From Nonomuraea basaltis (GTDB taxonomy: Bacteria > Actinomycetota > Actinomycetes > Streptosporangiales > Streptosporangiaceae): a stretch of DNA of 55,737 bases. The notes beneath the pieces were generated by a model. The model was given only the letters and a program-made list of their open reading frames with translations. It was not told where the DNA came from and ran no database searches. A program made the translations under genes and the position numbers. Shown here piece after piece: positions 32,117-41,203 of the stretch (the stretch's first letter is position 1; each line of letters opens with the position of its first letter). The DNA lies in assembly GCF_005893125.1 (NCBI RefSeq), contig NZ_VCJS01000075.1, positions 1 to 55,737 on the forward strand, read 5' to 3'.

Positions 32117-33403
32117 ATGGAATGGGTCATGGGTCTTCTCCGGCGATCTTCTAAGCCGTCTGCCCGTCCACCCGAACTTCGAGTGCCCCGGTCGATGTGG
32201 TGGTGGGCGCTCCCGGCCGCGCTGCTGATCGGGGCGGCGGTCTGGGGCACCACTGAGTGGCTGCTCCGGGATGTGGGCACGGTTCCGGTCGAGCAGATCT
32301 CGGTTCGCATCGAGGCAGCCCGTACCGCGCTGGCGGCCGCAGCCGGCGTCGGCGCCGCGGTGACGCTGCTGCTGGCCGTACGCCGCCAGCGGCACCAGGA
32401 ACTGGCCACCGCGCACACCACGCACGACGCCGCCGAGCGCCGGACCACCGAGCTCTACACCAAGGCCGCCGACCAACTCGGCAGCGATCAGGCCCCGGTC
32501 CGCCTCGCCGGCCTGTACGCCCTGGAACGCCTCGCCGAGCACACCCCAGCGCTGCAGCAGCGCGTCGTGGACGTGATCTGCGCGTACTTGAGGATGCCGT
32601 TCACTCCGCTCGCCGAACAGGATCGGCACGAGAAGATCCGCGCCAGTCAGCGGGCCGCAGGCGCCCGTGCCCGCTCCGCTCAGCGGGCCGCCCGCGCCCG
32701 CCCCATCCACCCGGACGCAGACCGTGGCCGTGACCCGTACGAGGAGCGCCAGGTCCGCCTCACCGCCCAGCGCATCCTCGCCGACCACCTGCGCTACCAG
32801 GACCCGCCCGCCCGTCGCCGGTGGCAACTCCGCAGCGCCGACTCCAAGGACCGCCACTGGCGGGACATCCGCCTCGACCTCACCGGCGCCACCCTGATCG
32901 ACTTCGACCTGGACGGCTGCCGCATGCGCGATGCCTTGTTCCGCGAGGCGACCTTCACCGGCCGTCACGCCGGGTTCCGCGCGACGACCTTCACCGGCGA
33001 TGTCAGGTTCAGCGAGGCGACCTTCACCAACAACGCCTGGTTCCAAGCGGCAACCTTCACCGGCAATGCCGGGTTCCGCGCGACAGCCTTCACCGGCGAC
33101 GCTGAGTTCAGCGAGGCAACCTTCACCGGTGATGTCAGGTTCAGCAAGGCGACCTTCATCGGCAGCGCCGAGTTCAGCGGCGCGACGGGGCTGGAGCTGG
33201 CGGAACTGGACAGCGTGCGCGTGGCGCCGCCAGCCGGCGATGTCGAACGGCGGTGGCCCCCGGCATGGCGAGTGGAACAGGCTGCGGACGGCTGGCAGAC
33301 GCTGCGCCTGGCACCGCGCCCAGGTGAAGAGGGCGCCGGGGCGGCCGGGGTCGGGCCAGGCCCGGAGCCGAAGCCGGGAGCGAAACGAGGATCTGCCTCA
33401 TGA
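32117..33403 (+). CDS. Membrane-anchored pentapeptide-repeat protein
   Basis: 428 residues if started at ATG 32117 (ATG 32129 and 32087 are alternatives; no strong ribosome site separates them). Two hydrophobic spans near the N terminus (WWWALPAALLIGAAVWG; ALAAAAGVGAAVTLLLAV) are followed by a conserved helical stretch (TELYTKAADQLGSDQAPVRLAG, core KAADQLGS, then GLYALERLA). Residues ~270-370 contain pentapeptide-like repeats with the period EATFTGxxxF. This is the architecture of actinobacterial membrane-linked pentapeptide proteins; function unknown. A decayed relative lies at 41894-42100. Confidence 0.8.
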   Translation: MEWVMGLLRRSSKPSARPPELRVPRSMWWWALPAALLIGAAVWGTTEWLLRDVGTVPVEQISVRIEAARTALAAAAGVGAAVTLLLAVRRQRHQELATAHTTHDAAERRTTELYTKAADQLGSDQAPVRLAGLYALERLAEHTPALQQRVVDVICAYLRMPFTPLAEQDRHEKIRASQRAAGARARSAQRAARARPIHPDADRGRDPYEERQVRLTAQRILADHLRYQDPPARRRWQLRSADSKDRHWRDIRLDLTGATLIDFDLDGCRMRDALFREATFTGRHAGFRATTFTGDVRFSEATFTNNAWFQAATFTGNAGFRATAFTGDAEFSEATFTGDVRFSKATFIGSAEFSGATGLELAELDSVRVAPPAGDVERRWPPAWRVEQAADGWQTLRLAPRPGEEGAGAAGVGPGPEPKPGAKRGSAS

Positions 33404-33519
33404 TCGACGAGACGCTCCACCTGGGTTCCCCGTCCATGCCAGAGGCGGACAGACCGGCCTTCACCTGAAGATCGGCGAAGGTCTGTGCGATCGCGGTCTG
33501 TGGGCTGCCACAGGCGGGA

Positions 33520-33747
33520 TCACCCGCGGTGTCCGGCGATCAGGCCGCGCAGCTCCTCCCGGACGATCCTGGCCGCGAGCAACGGCACGAAATCCCTGAC
33601 CGGCGCCTTCTCGAACATCTTCCAGGCGCGGTCGATCGCCTCGATGACCTGTTCAGGCTTGCAGTCGTCGGCGAAAGCGCTGGTGAGCTGATCCGTCAGC
33701 TGGGCACGCGCCTGTTCCTCGAAGACACCCGACGCTTCAACGGCCAT
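33520..33747 (-). CDS. Three-helix-bundle dimerisation-type small protein
   Basis: 75 residues from ATG 33747. Three amphipathic helices: ARAQLTDQLTSAFADD, PEQVIEAIDRAWKMF, VRDFVPLLAARIVREEL. The VRDFVPLL motif is typical of a widespread small actinobacterial helical-bundle family. Soluble, function unknown. It stands alone with a divergent open frame beyond 33800. Confidence 0.7.
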   Translation of the reverse strand: MAVEASGVFEEQARAQLTDQLTSAFADDCKPEQVIEAIDRAWKMFEKAPVRDFVPLLAARIVREELRGLIAGHRG

Positions 33748-33950
33748 GCTCGTATCCCTCCCCGGTCGAACGCCGTCCACACGGTCCACACTGTCCACTT
33801 TTGTGCATTAAAGGTGATTGGAGGAGGTGTGCCGCACGGAGGGCTGGACCGAGAGCATTGGGCGACCACGACGCCCTCAACCCCTTCCGTCCGCCTCCGC
33901 GACCTGGCCGACGCCCACGACCGCACCCGCATCACTCTCAAGGACGCCAC

Positions 33951-34354
33951 ATGAGCCCGACTTCAGACGAACGCGAACGCATCCGCGCCGGCATTCACCG
34001 CCTCCTCAACGACCAGGCCAAGTACTCCAACGGCGCCCTGACCATCGTCGCGCTCGCCCAGGAAGCGCAGGTCCCGCGCAATGCCCTACCCAGCGCCACA
34101 CCGACCTGAAGAACGAGTTCTACGAACTGGTCAAGGCACGCGGCGCGACCCCAGACGTCGAGGTCCGGCTCCGCGCCGAGATCACGAAGCTGAAGAAGAC
34201 GATCGCGAACAAGAACAAGGAACTCGCGCAGATCAAGGAAGACGTCCCCGCCCTGGTCCGAGTCGTCCACCAGCTCACCCTCGAGAACCAGCAACTGCGG
34301 GCGCAGCTGGAATTGCCCGAATCGAACGTCACGCCGCTGCACCATCGGCGCTGA
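33951..34354 (+). pseudogene. TnpC-like recombinase partner, frameshifted
   Basis: ATG 33951 opens SDERERIRAGIHRLL, then an HTH-like part (GALTIVALAQEAQVPRNAL). Near 34085 the sense drops one frame and continues TQRHTDLKNEFYELVKARG, then a coiled coil (LRAEITKLKKTIANKNKEL) to the stop at 34354. One lost base explains the break; repaired length ~134. Proteins of this type accompany integrase pairs in actinomycetes. No integrase precedes it here, only the scrap at 31559. Confidence 0.6.
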
Positions 34355-34410
34355 GAGGCGTCCGGTCCGCTACTCTCTCATGTGATCGTCCGCCTGGCGA
34401 GAGGCTGCCG

Positions 34411-35214
34411 ATGTTCCGTGCCCTGGCCATCCTGGCCGCCACCGCGCCGCAGTTCTTATCCATCCTGATGCTCGAAGACTGCGGCTATTTCGCCTATGAG
34501 GTGATGGAGCCGAGCCCGCTGGAGATCGTCGTCTGGCGGACCGCCGGATACGCCTCGACGCTGCTGCCCCTCGTGCTGGCGTTCCTCGCGCTCTGGGCGC
34601 CTCGGAAGTTCCCGAAAGTTGGTGCGATCTGCGCCGCGGTGACGTTGGTGCTCAACGCGCTGACCCTCCTCGTCCCCTACACCATCCCCTGCGGCCAGAC
34701 GAGTGGCGAGTTGCTCGTGGTGGCCTGCCACGCGGTCGCCGTCATGGCCCTCCTGCGGACCCGGCCGGGACACCAACTGCCGAGACTGCGGGCGGCCGTC
34801 TGGAGCGCCGTCGTGCTTCTGGTGCTCGGGCGAGCCTTGGCCAGGAGCTACTCCTCCACCGGCATCGTCGGCTGCTGGGCGGACCTGAAGGGCACCTGGG
34901 CGCTGACCGCATACCACCTCGACACTGCCGAGGGCCTCTACATCTGGGTCGGCCTGGCTGCTATCGGGGCCGTGCTGGCCCCGCATCCGAGCGCGCCGTT
35001 CGTCGGCTTGGCGCTGCTGGTGCCCGCATTGTTCCACCCGGTCGCCTGGTTCGTGTCGTCCGCGCAGCATGGCTGCTCAAGCACGTTCGAACTGTTCGCC
35101 TGGCCCCATCTGATCGCGGGGGTGCTGGCCCTGCTCTCTCAGGCTCGCCTGGCCGGCCGAGCCGGTCCCGGCGCGCCCCCGGAGCGGGAGCCTGCCCAGC
35201 CACACTCTCCTTAA
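34411..35214 (+). CDS. Seven-TM hypothetical membrane protein
   Basis: 267 residues from ATG 34411 (AGAGGC upstream). About seven hydrophobic spans (FRALAILAATAPQFLSIL; TLLPLVLAFLALWA; GAICAAVTLVLNALTLLV; LLVVACHAVAVMALL; AVWSAVVLLVLGRAL; GLYIWVGLAAIGAVLA; HLIAGVLALLSQARL) and a Pro/Glu-rich tail. Several Cys and Tyr residues lie in outside loops. No family recognised. Confidence 0.75.
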   Translation: MFRALAILAATAPQFLSILMLEDCGYFAYEVMEPSPLEIVVWRTAGYASTLLPLVLAFLALWAPRKFPKVGAICAAVTLVLNALTLLVPYTIPCGQTSGELLVVACHAVAVMALLRTRPGHQLPRLRAAVWSAVVLLVLGRALARSYSSTGIVGCWADLKGTWALTAYHLDTAEGLYIWVGLAAIGAVLAPHPSAPFVGLALLVPALFHPVAWFVSSAQHGCSSTFELFAWPHLIAGVLALLSQARLAGRAGPGAPPEREPAQPHSP

Positions 35215-35376
35215 GTGACCCAGCGTCAGCTCGTCACCGAAGTCGCGCGGGATGGTTACCTGTGGTCTCGTCGCCAGAGTGCAGGGCTGGTCGCTGAGAA
35301 GCGACAGGCGCCGGCTGGCATTGCACGCTGGGGCTCCACGACGCCGGCGAAACAACCGCAAGAAGCTCAACACGCA

Positions 35377-35481
35377 GACTTGACAGGGAACATCATCGAG
35401 GCTGGCACCGAATCCTATCGGCTCGCCCAGACCCGCGCCCAGGCCGACGCCGCCGCCGTCGCCAGCAAGGCCGCCGGCTGA
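35377..35481 (+). pseudogene. IS21 IstB-like helper ATPase, C-terminal scrap
   Basis: The last 34 codons before the TGA read LTGNIIEAGTESYRLAQTRA and a charged tail, the pattern that closes actinobacterial IstB-type ATPases (NIIETGTxSYRL). Upstream frame (35215-35376) shows no ATPase motifs. The following stretch to 35763 has no supported gene. Confidence 0.4.
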
Positions 35482-35763
35482 CCTCTTTCCTGGCCCTTCC
35501 TCGGCAACGCCCTGGTCCCCCGCTGGGAGGAGCGGGTCAAGATGCAGCGCCCGCAGGCGAAGCCGAGGATGAACGATCTTGACGCGGGACGAGCAGCGGC
35601 GATCATCGCAGCGTCGAGGAAGGGCACGGCAATCGCACTCAGCCAGTGGCCGAATCCCGACTCCCTCCCCCGGAAAGGGCCCCGATGACGGCTGACGGCC
35701 CGGAACACGCTCCTGGCGTACCCGTCAAGCGTGACGAGCGGGCCGCCCAGATCCGGCAGCCAG

Positions 35764-36345
35764 TCAGGTCGCAGGTCCCGCGAGCATTTTGATCGTGAAG
35801 TCGATAGCCGTGGACAGCCGTTGGGCATCGTGTCCAGCGCGTTCGCGCACGCGCAGCCCAAGCACCGTCGTGAACAGCGACTCCACTGCAGCGTCGACGT
35901 CCAATGTGGTGGGCAGGTCGCCGTCGCGGATGCCACGGCGTAGGAGCGACGCGAGGGTCTTCCGGGTGCCTTCGAACGCAGCCTCGGTCCTTTGTCGGAC
36001 TGCGGGGTCGGTGGTGCCAAGCTCGGTGGCCGTGTTGACCACGAAGCAGCCGCGGCCGGCCTCGTGGTTGACCATCCAGGTCAGCCACTCTCGCAGGGTC
36101 TGGAGGCTGGAGCCGGGGACGCTCAGTTGCTCTTCGGCTTGCGCGGACTCGGTCGCCCGATAGTGGTCCAGTGCCCGCAGGAACAGTGTGCGCTTGTCGT
36201 TGAAGGTCCGATACAGGCTGCTCTGCTTGAGGTTGAGCTCGGCGCCCAGGTCACGGACGGACGTGGCGTTGTAGCCGCGGCACCAGAACAGGTGGGTCGC
36301 CTTGGCGATCACGTCCTGCTCATCGAACTCCCGGGGCCGTGCCAT
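35764..36345 (-). CDS. TetR family repressor
   Basis: 193 residues from ATG 36345 (MARPREFDEQDV). DNA-binding domain at 8-55 (AKATHLFWCRGYNATSVRDLG, core GYNATSVRDLGAEL, and LKQSSLYRTFNDKRTLF); ligand domain with GRGCFVVNTATELG typical of the TetR_C_33/NemR-like group. It faces an MFS exporter gene across 97 bp containing two near-identical palindromes, so it almost certainly represses itself and the exporter. Confidence 0.92.
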   Translation of the reverse strand: MARPREFDEQDVIAKATHLFWCRGYNATSVRDLGAELNLKQSSLYRTFNDKRTLFLRALDHYRATESAQAEEQLSVPGSSLQTLREWLTWMVNHEAGRGCFVVNTATELGTTDPAVRQRTEAAFEGTRKTLASLLRRGIRDGDLPTTLDVDAAVESLFTTVLGLRVRERAGHDAQRLSTAIDFTIKMLAGPAT

Positions 36346-36368
36346 GGCTGCCACCCTACCAAAGTTGT

Positions 36369-36382
36369 GGAGCGATCGCTCC
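36369..36382. promoter_or_regulatory. TetR operator, copy 1
   Basis: Palindrome GGAGCGATCGCTCC, 23 bp before the tetR start on its own strand. Confidence 0.75.
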
Positions 36383-36406
36383 CGTATTAGGGTATGCCGC
36401 CATATT

Positions 36407-36422
36407 GGGAGCGATCGCTCCC
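36407..36422. promoter_or_regulatory. TetR operator, copy 2
   Basis: Palindrome GGGAGCGATCGCTCCC, centred 39 bp from copy 1 and 20 bp before the MFS start, placed to block its promoter. Confidence 0.75.
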
Positions 36423-36442
36423 GAATTGAGAGGGGATTCAAC

Positions 36443-37636
36443 GTGACGGCAACGGACCCAACCCTGAGCGAGCGAGACACGTCACCGAAAAGTCATTGGA
36501 TCGCGGTGTCCGCCGTAGCCTTCGGCACATTCCTCCTGGTCACGGCAGAGCAGCTCCCCATCGGACTGCTCACCCCTGTCGGATCGGCACTGTAGGTGTC
36601 GGAGGGTGCAGGAGGGTTGATGGTCACGGTCCCCAGCATCGTCGCTGCCGTCGCGGCGCCAGCGGTCCCACTGCTCGTCGGCAGGATGGACCGCAGGCAC
36701 TTGCTCGTCGCCCTGCTGGGACTCATGACGCTCGCCAACCTGGCGTCCGCCCTGGCCCCTAGCTATCCGCTCCTGATCGCTGCCCGTGCGCTGGTCGGGG
36801 TGGCCATCGGCGGGTTCTGGGCCATCGCCGGTGCCCTGGCCGTCCGGCTCGTCCCGGCCTCACACGTGCCGCGGGCCACTGCGATCATCTTCGGCGGCGT
36901 CGGGGCCGCGAACGTCTTCGGCGTCCCCATCGGCACGATGATCGGCGGGCTGGCGAACTGGCGGATCGCGTTCGGCGCGCTGAGCGCCCTCGCGCTTGCC
37001 GTGCTGGTCGCCTTGCTGGCCGTGCTGCCACCGTTGGCGGCGGCTCAGCCCGTCGGCCTGCGGCGACTGGCCAGCCAGTTCCGCAACCAGGGTGTCCGGA
37101 TCGGCATCCTGGCGACCTTCCTGATCGTGACCGGCCACTTCTCGGCCTACACGTTCATCAGCCCTGTGCTGCGGGATTTGTCCGGCATCGACGAGCAATT
37201 CGTCGGGCCGCTGCTGTTCGGATTCGGCGTGGCAGGCATCGTGGGGAACTTCATCGCAGGTGCCGCCGTGGCCAAGAGGCTCCATCGCACCGTCCTGTCC
37301 ATCGCCGCCGCCTTGGGGCTGACCGTACTGCTCTACCCCGTGGCAGGACTTACCGGCGCGGGCGGGGTGACGCTGCTCGTGGTCTGGGGCCTGGTGTACG
37401 GCGGGGTCTCCACGAGCCTCCAGACATGGATGATCAAGGCCGCGCCACAAGCGGTCGAGGAAGCCTCCGCTCTGTGGGTGGCGGTGTTCAACCTCTCGAT
37501 TGGTCTCGGCGCGCTGGCCGGCGGCGCAGTCGTCGATGCCCTGCCACTCCAGGGCATCCTATGGCTCGCCGGCGGTCTTGTCTTGGCTGCTGGGCTGGCC
37601 GTGTGGAGTGCACGCCGAAACGAGAGTCTGCGATGA
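36443..37636 (+). pseudogene. MFS exporter with in-frame stop codon
   Basis: From GTG 36443 (GAGAGGGG upstream) the frame gives helix 1 (WIAVSAVAFGTFLLVTAEQL), then TAG at 36593-36595 where a Gly is normally found (GSAL-stop-VSEG). The same frame then runs unbroken to 37636 with ~11 further helices (GLMVTVPSIVAAVAAP, RALVGVAIGGFWAIAGALA). It belongs to the 12-TM DHA1/AraJ-like group. Reinitiation at GTG 36596 would give 346 residues lacking helix 1. A suppressor tRNA or a base-call error are alternatives. Regulation is by the facing TetR. Confidence 0.75.
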
Positions 37637-37637
37637 C

Positions 37638-37661
37638 CTCAGGTGATCTCGATCGCCTGAG
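37638..37661. terminator. Two-way hairpin between convergent genes
   Basis: CTCAGGTGATC (37638-37648) pairs with GATCGCCTGAG (37651-37661), one G-T pair, between the convergent MFS and XRE genes. Confidence 0.55.
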
Positions 37662-37662
37662 T

Positions 37663-37678
37663 GCTGCTACTTCTCACC
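37663..37678 (-). repeat. 16-bp dispersed repeat, copy 1
   Basis: Minus strand reads GGTGAGAAGTAGCAGC, identical to two copies at 55135-55150 and 55206-55221. Here it follows the truncated XRE gene. Confidence 0.8.
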
Positions 37679-37694
37679 TACATTGCAGCCCCGA

Positions 37695-38048
37695 TCAGTG
37701 CCCGACCGCTATCCAAATTGACCGGCAAACGCTGCTGCTTCTCGCGTCGCCCTTGATGGGCCAGCGCATCAGGCCGTGGGCGCCGTCGATCATCGGGCTG
37801 GAGACGACGTCGTCGGTGGCGGTCTCGACCAGCTGGTCAAGGGAGGTGTCCAGGGTGCGGGCGAGGGTGACGAGCTGATCCAAAGCGAGGCGGCGCTGGC
37901 CGTTCTCGATGCGGCTCAGCGAGGACTGACTGAGCCGGGCACGGGTGGCCAGTTCCTCCAGCGACCAGCCCTGCGCGACCCGCAGGGCGCGGAGGCGTTT
38001 GCGTACGAGGCTGTCCAGGTCTCCATCTTCTTGCGTCATAGGCAACAT
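37695..38048 (-). CDS. XRE family regulator, cupin part truncated
   Basis: 117 residues. Helix-turn-helix at ~10-65: RKRLRALRVAQGWSLEELA, LSQSSLSRIENGQRRLALDQ. After ARTLDTSLDQLVETATDD the protein normally continues into a cupin domain; here GLMRWPIKGD is followed by a frame loss and an early stop (another frame reads REKQQRLPVNLDSG). The 16-bp dispersed repeat lies just past the stop, suggesting an element removed the 3' part. ATG 38048 and 38039 are both possible starts. Divergent from the flavoprotein gene. Confidence 0.7.
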   Translation of the reverse strand: MLPMTQEDGDLDSLVRKRLRALRVAQGWSLEELATRARLSQSSLSRIENGQRRLALDQLVTLARTLDTSLDQLVETATDDVVSSPMIDGAHGLMRWPIKGDARSSSVCRSIWIAVGH

Positions 38049-38135
38049 CCTATGCTCTCGATGCAAGGCAGCGTTATCGTCGCACGTAGATGGCCCGGAT
38101 CGGCTGGGGCCATGCACGGAAAAGAACGCGAGGAC

Positions 38136-39145
38136 ATGTCTGTGCAGACTTCCGCATATGCGACCGACACGCTGCCGGCTGACGTCGACGTGGTGGTCAT
38201 CGGCGGCGGCGCCGCAGGCTTGAACGGTGCGCTGATGCTCGCCCGCTCCCGCCGCTCGGTCGTCGTGATCGATAGTGGCACCCTCCGGAACGCGCCTGGC
38301 GAGGCCATGCACGGCTTCATCGTGCTGGACGGCACGCCGCCCCCCGAGCTGCTCAGGCGGGGCCGGGAGCAGGTGCGCCAGTACGGCGGCCGGGTCGTCT
38401 TCGGCAAGGTGATCTCGGCCGAGCCTGCCGCCCCGTCGGCTGAGGGCGATCTGCGTTTCTCGGTCACCCTTCCGACGGCCAGACGGTGACGGCGCGCCGC
38501 CTGCTGGTGGCCACCGGTCTGCGGGACGTGCTGCCCGACGTACCCGGCCTTGCGGAGCACTGGGGGCACCGTGTGGTGCACTGCCCGTACTGCCATGGCT
38601 GGGAGGTGCGCGATGAGCCCATCGGCATCCTCGCCACCAGCCCCGCCTCGATCCACCACGCGCTGGTGTTCCGCCAGCTGACCGACGACCTGATCTACTT
38701 CACCCGCAGCACCGAACTCGACCCGGACGGCCGTGCGCGCTTCGCCGCCCGCAACATCCGCATCATCGACACCCCGGTGCAGGAAGTCGTGAACAGCGAG
38801 GACGGCGCTATCGCCGGGGTACGCCTGACCGACGGCACGCGCGTAGCCCGCCGCGTCCTCGCAGTCATCACCGAGATGCAGGCCCGCACCGAGGGCCTGG
38901 ACGGCCTGAAACCGCCGATGGAGGACTTGCCCTACAACATGGGCCGCCGCTTCGCCTCCGGCATGGCCGGCACCACCGACGTGCCGGGGGTGTGGGTGGC
39001 CGGCAACGCCACCGACCTGACCGCCCAGGTGGGCGCCTCCGCCGCGGCCGGCGCTCTGGCCGGCTCCCACATCAACGCCCTGCTGGCCACCGCGGACACC
39101 GACGCGGCCCTCGCCGCGGCCGAGGGCGGCCCTGCCACCGCCTGA
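38136..39145 (+). pseudogene. Thioredoxin reductase-like flavoprotein, one frameshift
   Basis: ATG 38136 opens an FAD-binding Rossmann motif (VVVIGGGAAGLNGALMLARS) and continues to RFSVTL; near 38472 one base is missing (expected SDGQTVTARRLL), after which 38486-39145 supplies RRLLVATGLRDVLPDVPG, the redox-type CPYCHGWEVRD, and the C-terminal FAD box GVWVAGNATDL. Repaired, it is ~336 residues. The NAD(P) Rossmann glycines are weak (PIGILATSP), as in ferredoxin- or ligand-linked thioredoxin reductase-like enzymes, e.g. those forming disulfides in natural products. The facing XRE gene may regulate it. Confidence 0.75.
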
Positions 39146-39168
39146 CGTCCGCACCCCGATCGGCCGCC

Positions 39169-39206
39169 GTCGCCGGGGGCGCCATCCCCCTGGCGCCCCC
39201 GGCGAC
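39169..39206 (+). terminator. Strong 16-bp hairpin terminator
   Basis: GTCGCCGGGGGCGCCA (39169-39184) pairs perfectly with 39191-39206 around a 6-base loop, 24 bp after the flavoprotein stop. Confidence 0.85.
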
Positions 39207-39303
39207 TGAGGCGCCTTCCCCAGGCTCATCACCGTGGCGCCCAGACTGCGCCACGGCACCGACCTCGCCTACCCCTTTGACCTGCCCTTTTCGAGAGGAA
39301 CTC

Positions 39304-40908
39304 ATGAACACGAACCAGCCCGCACAGGGGGCAGCCGCCGAAGCAAGCGGCAGGGGCGCGCCGGACGCGCGCCGACTGCGCACCATCCTGATCGCCGTCT
39401 GTGTCGCGCTGATGGCGGTCATCGCCTCGGTGACCGGGTTGAACGTCGCCCAGCCCGACATGGCCGTCGAATTCGGCGCCTCACAGACCACGATCCTATG
39501 GATCATCAACATCTACACCCTCACCCTGGCCGCGCTGCTGCTTCCGCTCGGCGCGATCGGTGACCGGCTGGGCCGCAAGTCCATGCTGATCACCGGCCTG
39601 ATCATCTTCGGAGCCGCCAGCGCGTTGGCGGGCCTGGCCCCGTCATCCGAGGTCATGATTGCCGCCCGCGTGCTCAGCGGTGTGGGCGCGGCGATGATCA
39701 TGCCGATCACCCTCGCTGTGATCACCTCGACCTTCCCCGACGAGCAGCGCGGAAAGGCGATCAGCGTGTGGACCGGCGTCGCCGGAGGCGGCGGCATCAT
39801 CGGCATGTTCCTGTCCGCCTTGCTTGTGGACGTGGCGGACTGGCGGTGGCTGTTCGTGCTGCCCGTCATCCTGGTCGTCGTCTCGCTCGGCATGATGCGG
39901 TCCGTACCCAACTCCCGCGAGCACTCCGGGCACTCCTTCGACACCATGGGCGCTCTGGCCTCCGTCGTCGCCGTGGTAGGCCTCATCTTCGTCCTGCAGG
40001 AAGGCCCGGAGCGCGGCTGGAGCGACCCTGTCACCCTGACCAGTCTCGTCGTCGGTCTTGTGGCCCTGATCTTCTTCGTGGCCTGGGAGCTGCGCCGCAG
40101 CGACGCCTCCCTGCTGGATGTGCGCCTTTTCCGCGAGCGCGGCCTGGCCAGCGGCTCCATCACGCTGCTGGTGCTCTTCGGTGTCCAGGCGGGTGTCTTC
40201 GTGGTCCTCTTCCCGTTCCTCCAGGTCGTCCTCGGCTGGTCGGGACTGCTGTCCACCCTGGCGCTGATGCCCATGGCCGTGCTGATGATGATGACCTCCG
40301 GCCTGGCGCCCAAGCTGGCCGCGCGTATCGGCGCCCGCTCGACCATGGCGGCGGGAATTGCGCTGTTCGGCGCCGGTCTGGCCCTCATAGCCAGCATCGT
40401 CTCCGTCGACGGCGGCTACCTGTCCATCCTGCCCGGCATGCTCGCCATGGGCATCGGCATGGGCCTGTCGATGACCCCCTCCACCGAGGCCATCACCAGC
40501 TCCCTGCCGCGGGAGAAGCAGGGTGTCGCCTCCGCGCTCAACGACATCACCCGCGAGTTCGGCACCGCACTCGGCGTCGCCCTGCTCGGCGCACTCCTGG
40601 CGAGCGGCTACCGCAGTGCCGTCGACGACAAGCTCGATGGCATCCCCCAGGGCGCGGCGGACGCCGCACGCCAAGGCGTCGCCAACGCCATCGAGGCCGC
40701 GGGCACTGCCGGCTCCCGCGCGCAGGCGCTGGTTGATGCCGCCCGGCAGTCCTTCGTCGACGGCTGGCAGCAGGCCATGTGGGCAGGCGTCATCGTCATG
40801 GGCGTCTTGTTCGTCTACGCCGCCGTCCGCGGCCCGCAGAACAAACTCTCAGCGTCGGCGGACGAGGAGGAAAACCCCCGAGACCGTCACCCCCAGGTGA
40901 CCGCGTAA
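39304..40908 (+). CDS. DHA2 family MFS drug exporter
   Basis: 534 residues, 14 TM helices expected. From ATG 39304 (GAGAGGAA upstream). Motif A in LGAIGDRLGRKSML, motif C-like GVAGGGGIIGMFLSALL, and the family region TVALNDITREFGTALGVALLG (core ALNDITREFGTALG). DHA2 proteins expel cationic drugs, antibiotics and dyes using the proton gradient. It follows the flavoprotein but the strong hairpin between them implies its own promoter; FAD enzyme plus exporter may still serve one compound. Confidence 0.92.
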   Translation: MNTNQPAQGAAAEASGRGAPDARRLRTILIAVCVALMAVIASVTGLNVAQPDMAVEFGASQTTILWIINIYTLTLAALLLPLGAIGDRLGRKSMLITGLIIFGAASALAGLAPSSEVMIAARVLSGVGAAMIMPITLAVITSTFPDEQRGKAISVWTGVAGGGGIIGMFLSALLVDVADWRWLFVLPVILVVVSLGMMRSVPNSREHSGHSFDTMGALASVVAVVGLIFVLQEGPERGWSDPVTLTSLVVGLVALIFFVAWELRRSDASLLDVRLFRERGLASGSITLLVLFGVQAGVFVVLFPFLQVVLGWSGLLSTLALMPMAVLMMMTSGLAPKLAARIGARSTMAAGIALFGAGLALIASIVSVDGGYLSILPGMLAMGIGMGLSMTPSTEAITSSLPREKQGVASALNDITREFGTALGVALLGALLASGYRSAVDDKLDGIPQGAADAARQGVANAIEAAGTAGSRAQALVDAARQSFVDGWQQAMWAGVIVMGVLFVYAAVRGPQNKLSASADEEENPRDRHPQVTA

Positions 40909-41203
40909 GAGTTGAACCGGCTCGCGCAGGGCCGCACTCGCCTTCACACCACCGCTACCCGATCACCCGCGTGACTGTCCAAGTTTCATGCGATCGCTAT
41001 CCGGCTCACCAGCGCGAATGTCATAGATGGCGGCTGGTGGGGCGAGCCTTACCGACAGGCCTGATTGCCGTGCTTCAGGGCCTCTCGCCCGAAGACCGAC
41101 GAACCCTCGTCGAACTGATCACAGAATGCGCGGAAGGAGAACCCAACCCCGAACGGAGGCTGACGGCCTTGGAGATGCCCGAAACCCTGGGCCTTCTCGC
41201 CTA
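40909..41203 (+). other. Possible MarR-type C-terminal remnant
   Basis: One plus-strand frame ending at 41207 reads LPTGLIAVLQGLSPEDRRTLVEL and ERRLTALEMPETLG, resembling the tail helix of a MarR regulator. No winged helix precedes it. Nothing else supported here. Confidence 0.25.

Noticed and set aside
31028..34354. Toxin-antitoxin or defence island among small genes and pentapeptide protein
   Set aside because: No toxin fold, nuclease or sensor motif recognised; the small genes match helical-bundle and TnpC-like families.
35764..40908. Biosynthetic gene cluster around the flavoprotein and exporters
   Set aside because: No synthetase, synthase or precursor peptide gene nearby; regulators and exporters alone do not make a cluster.
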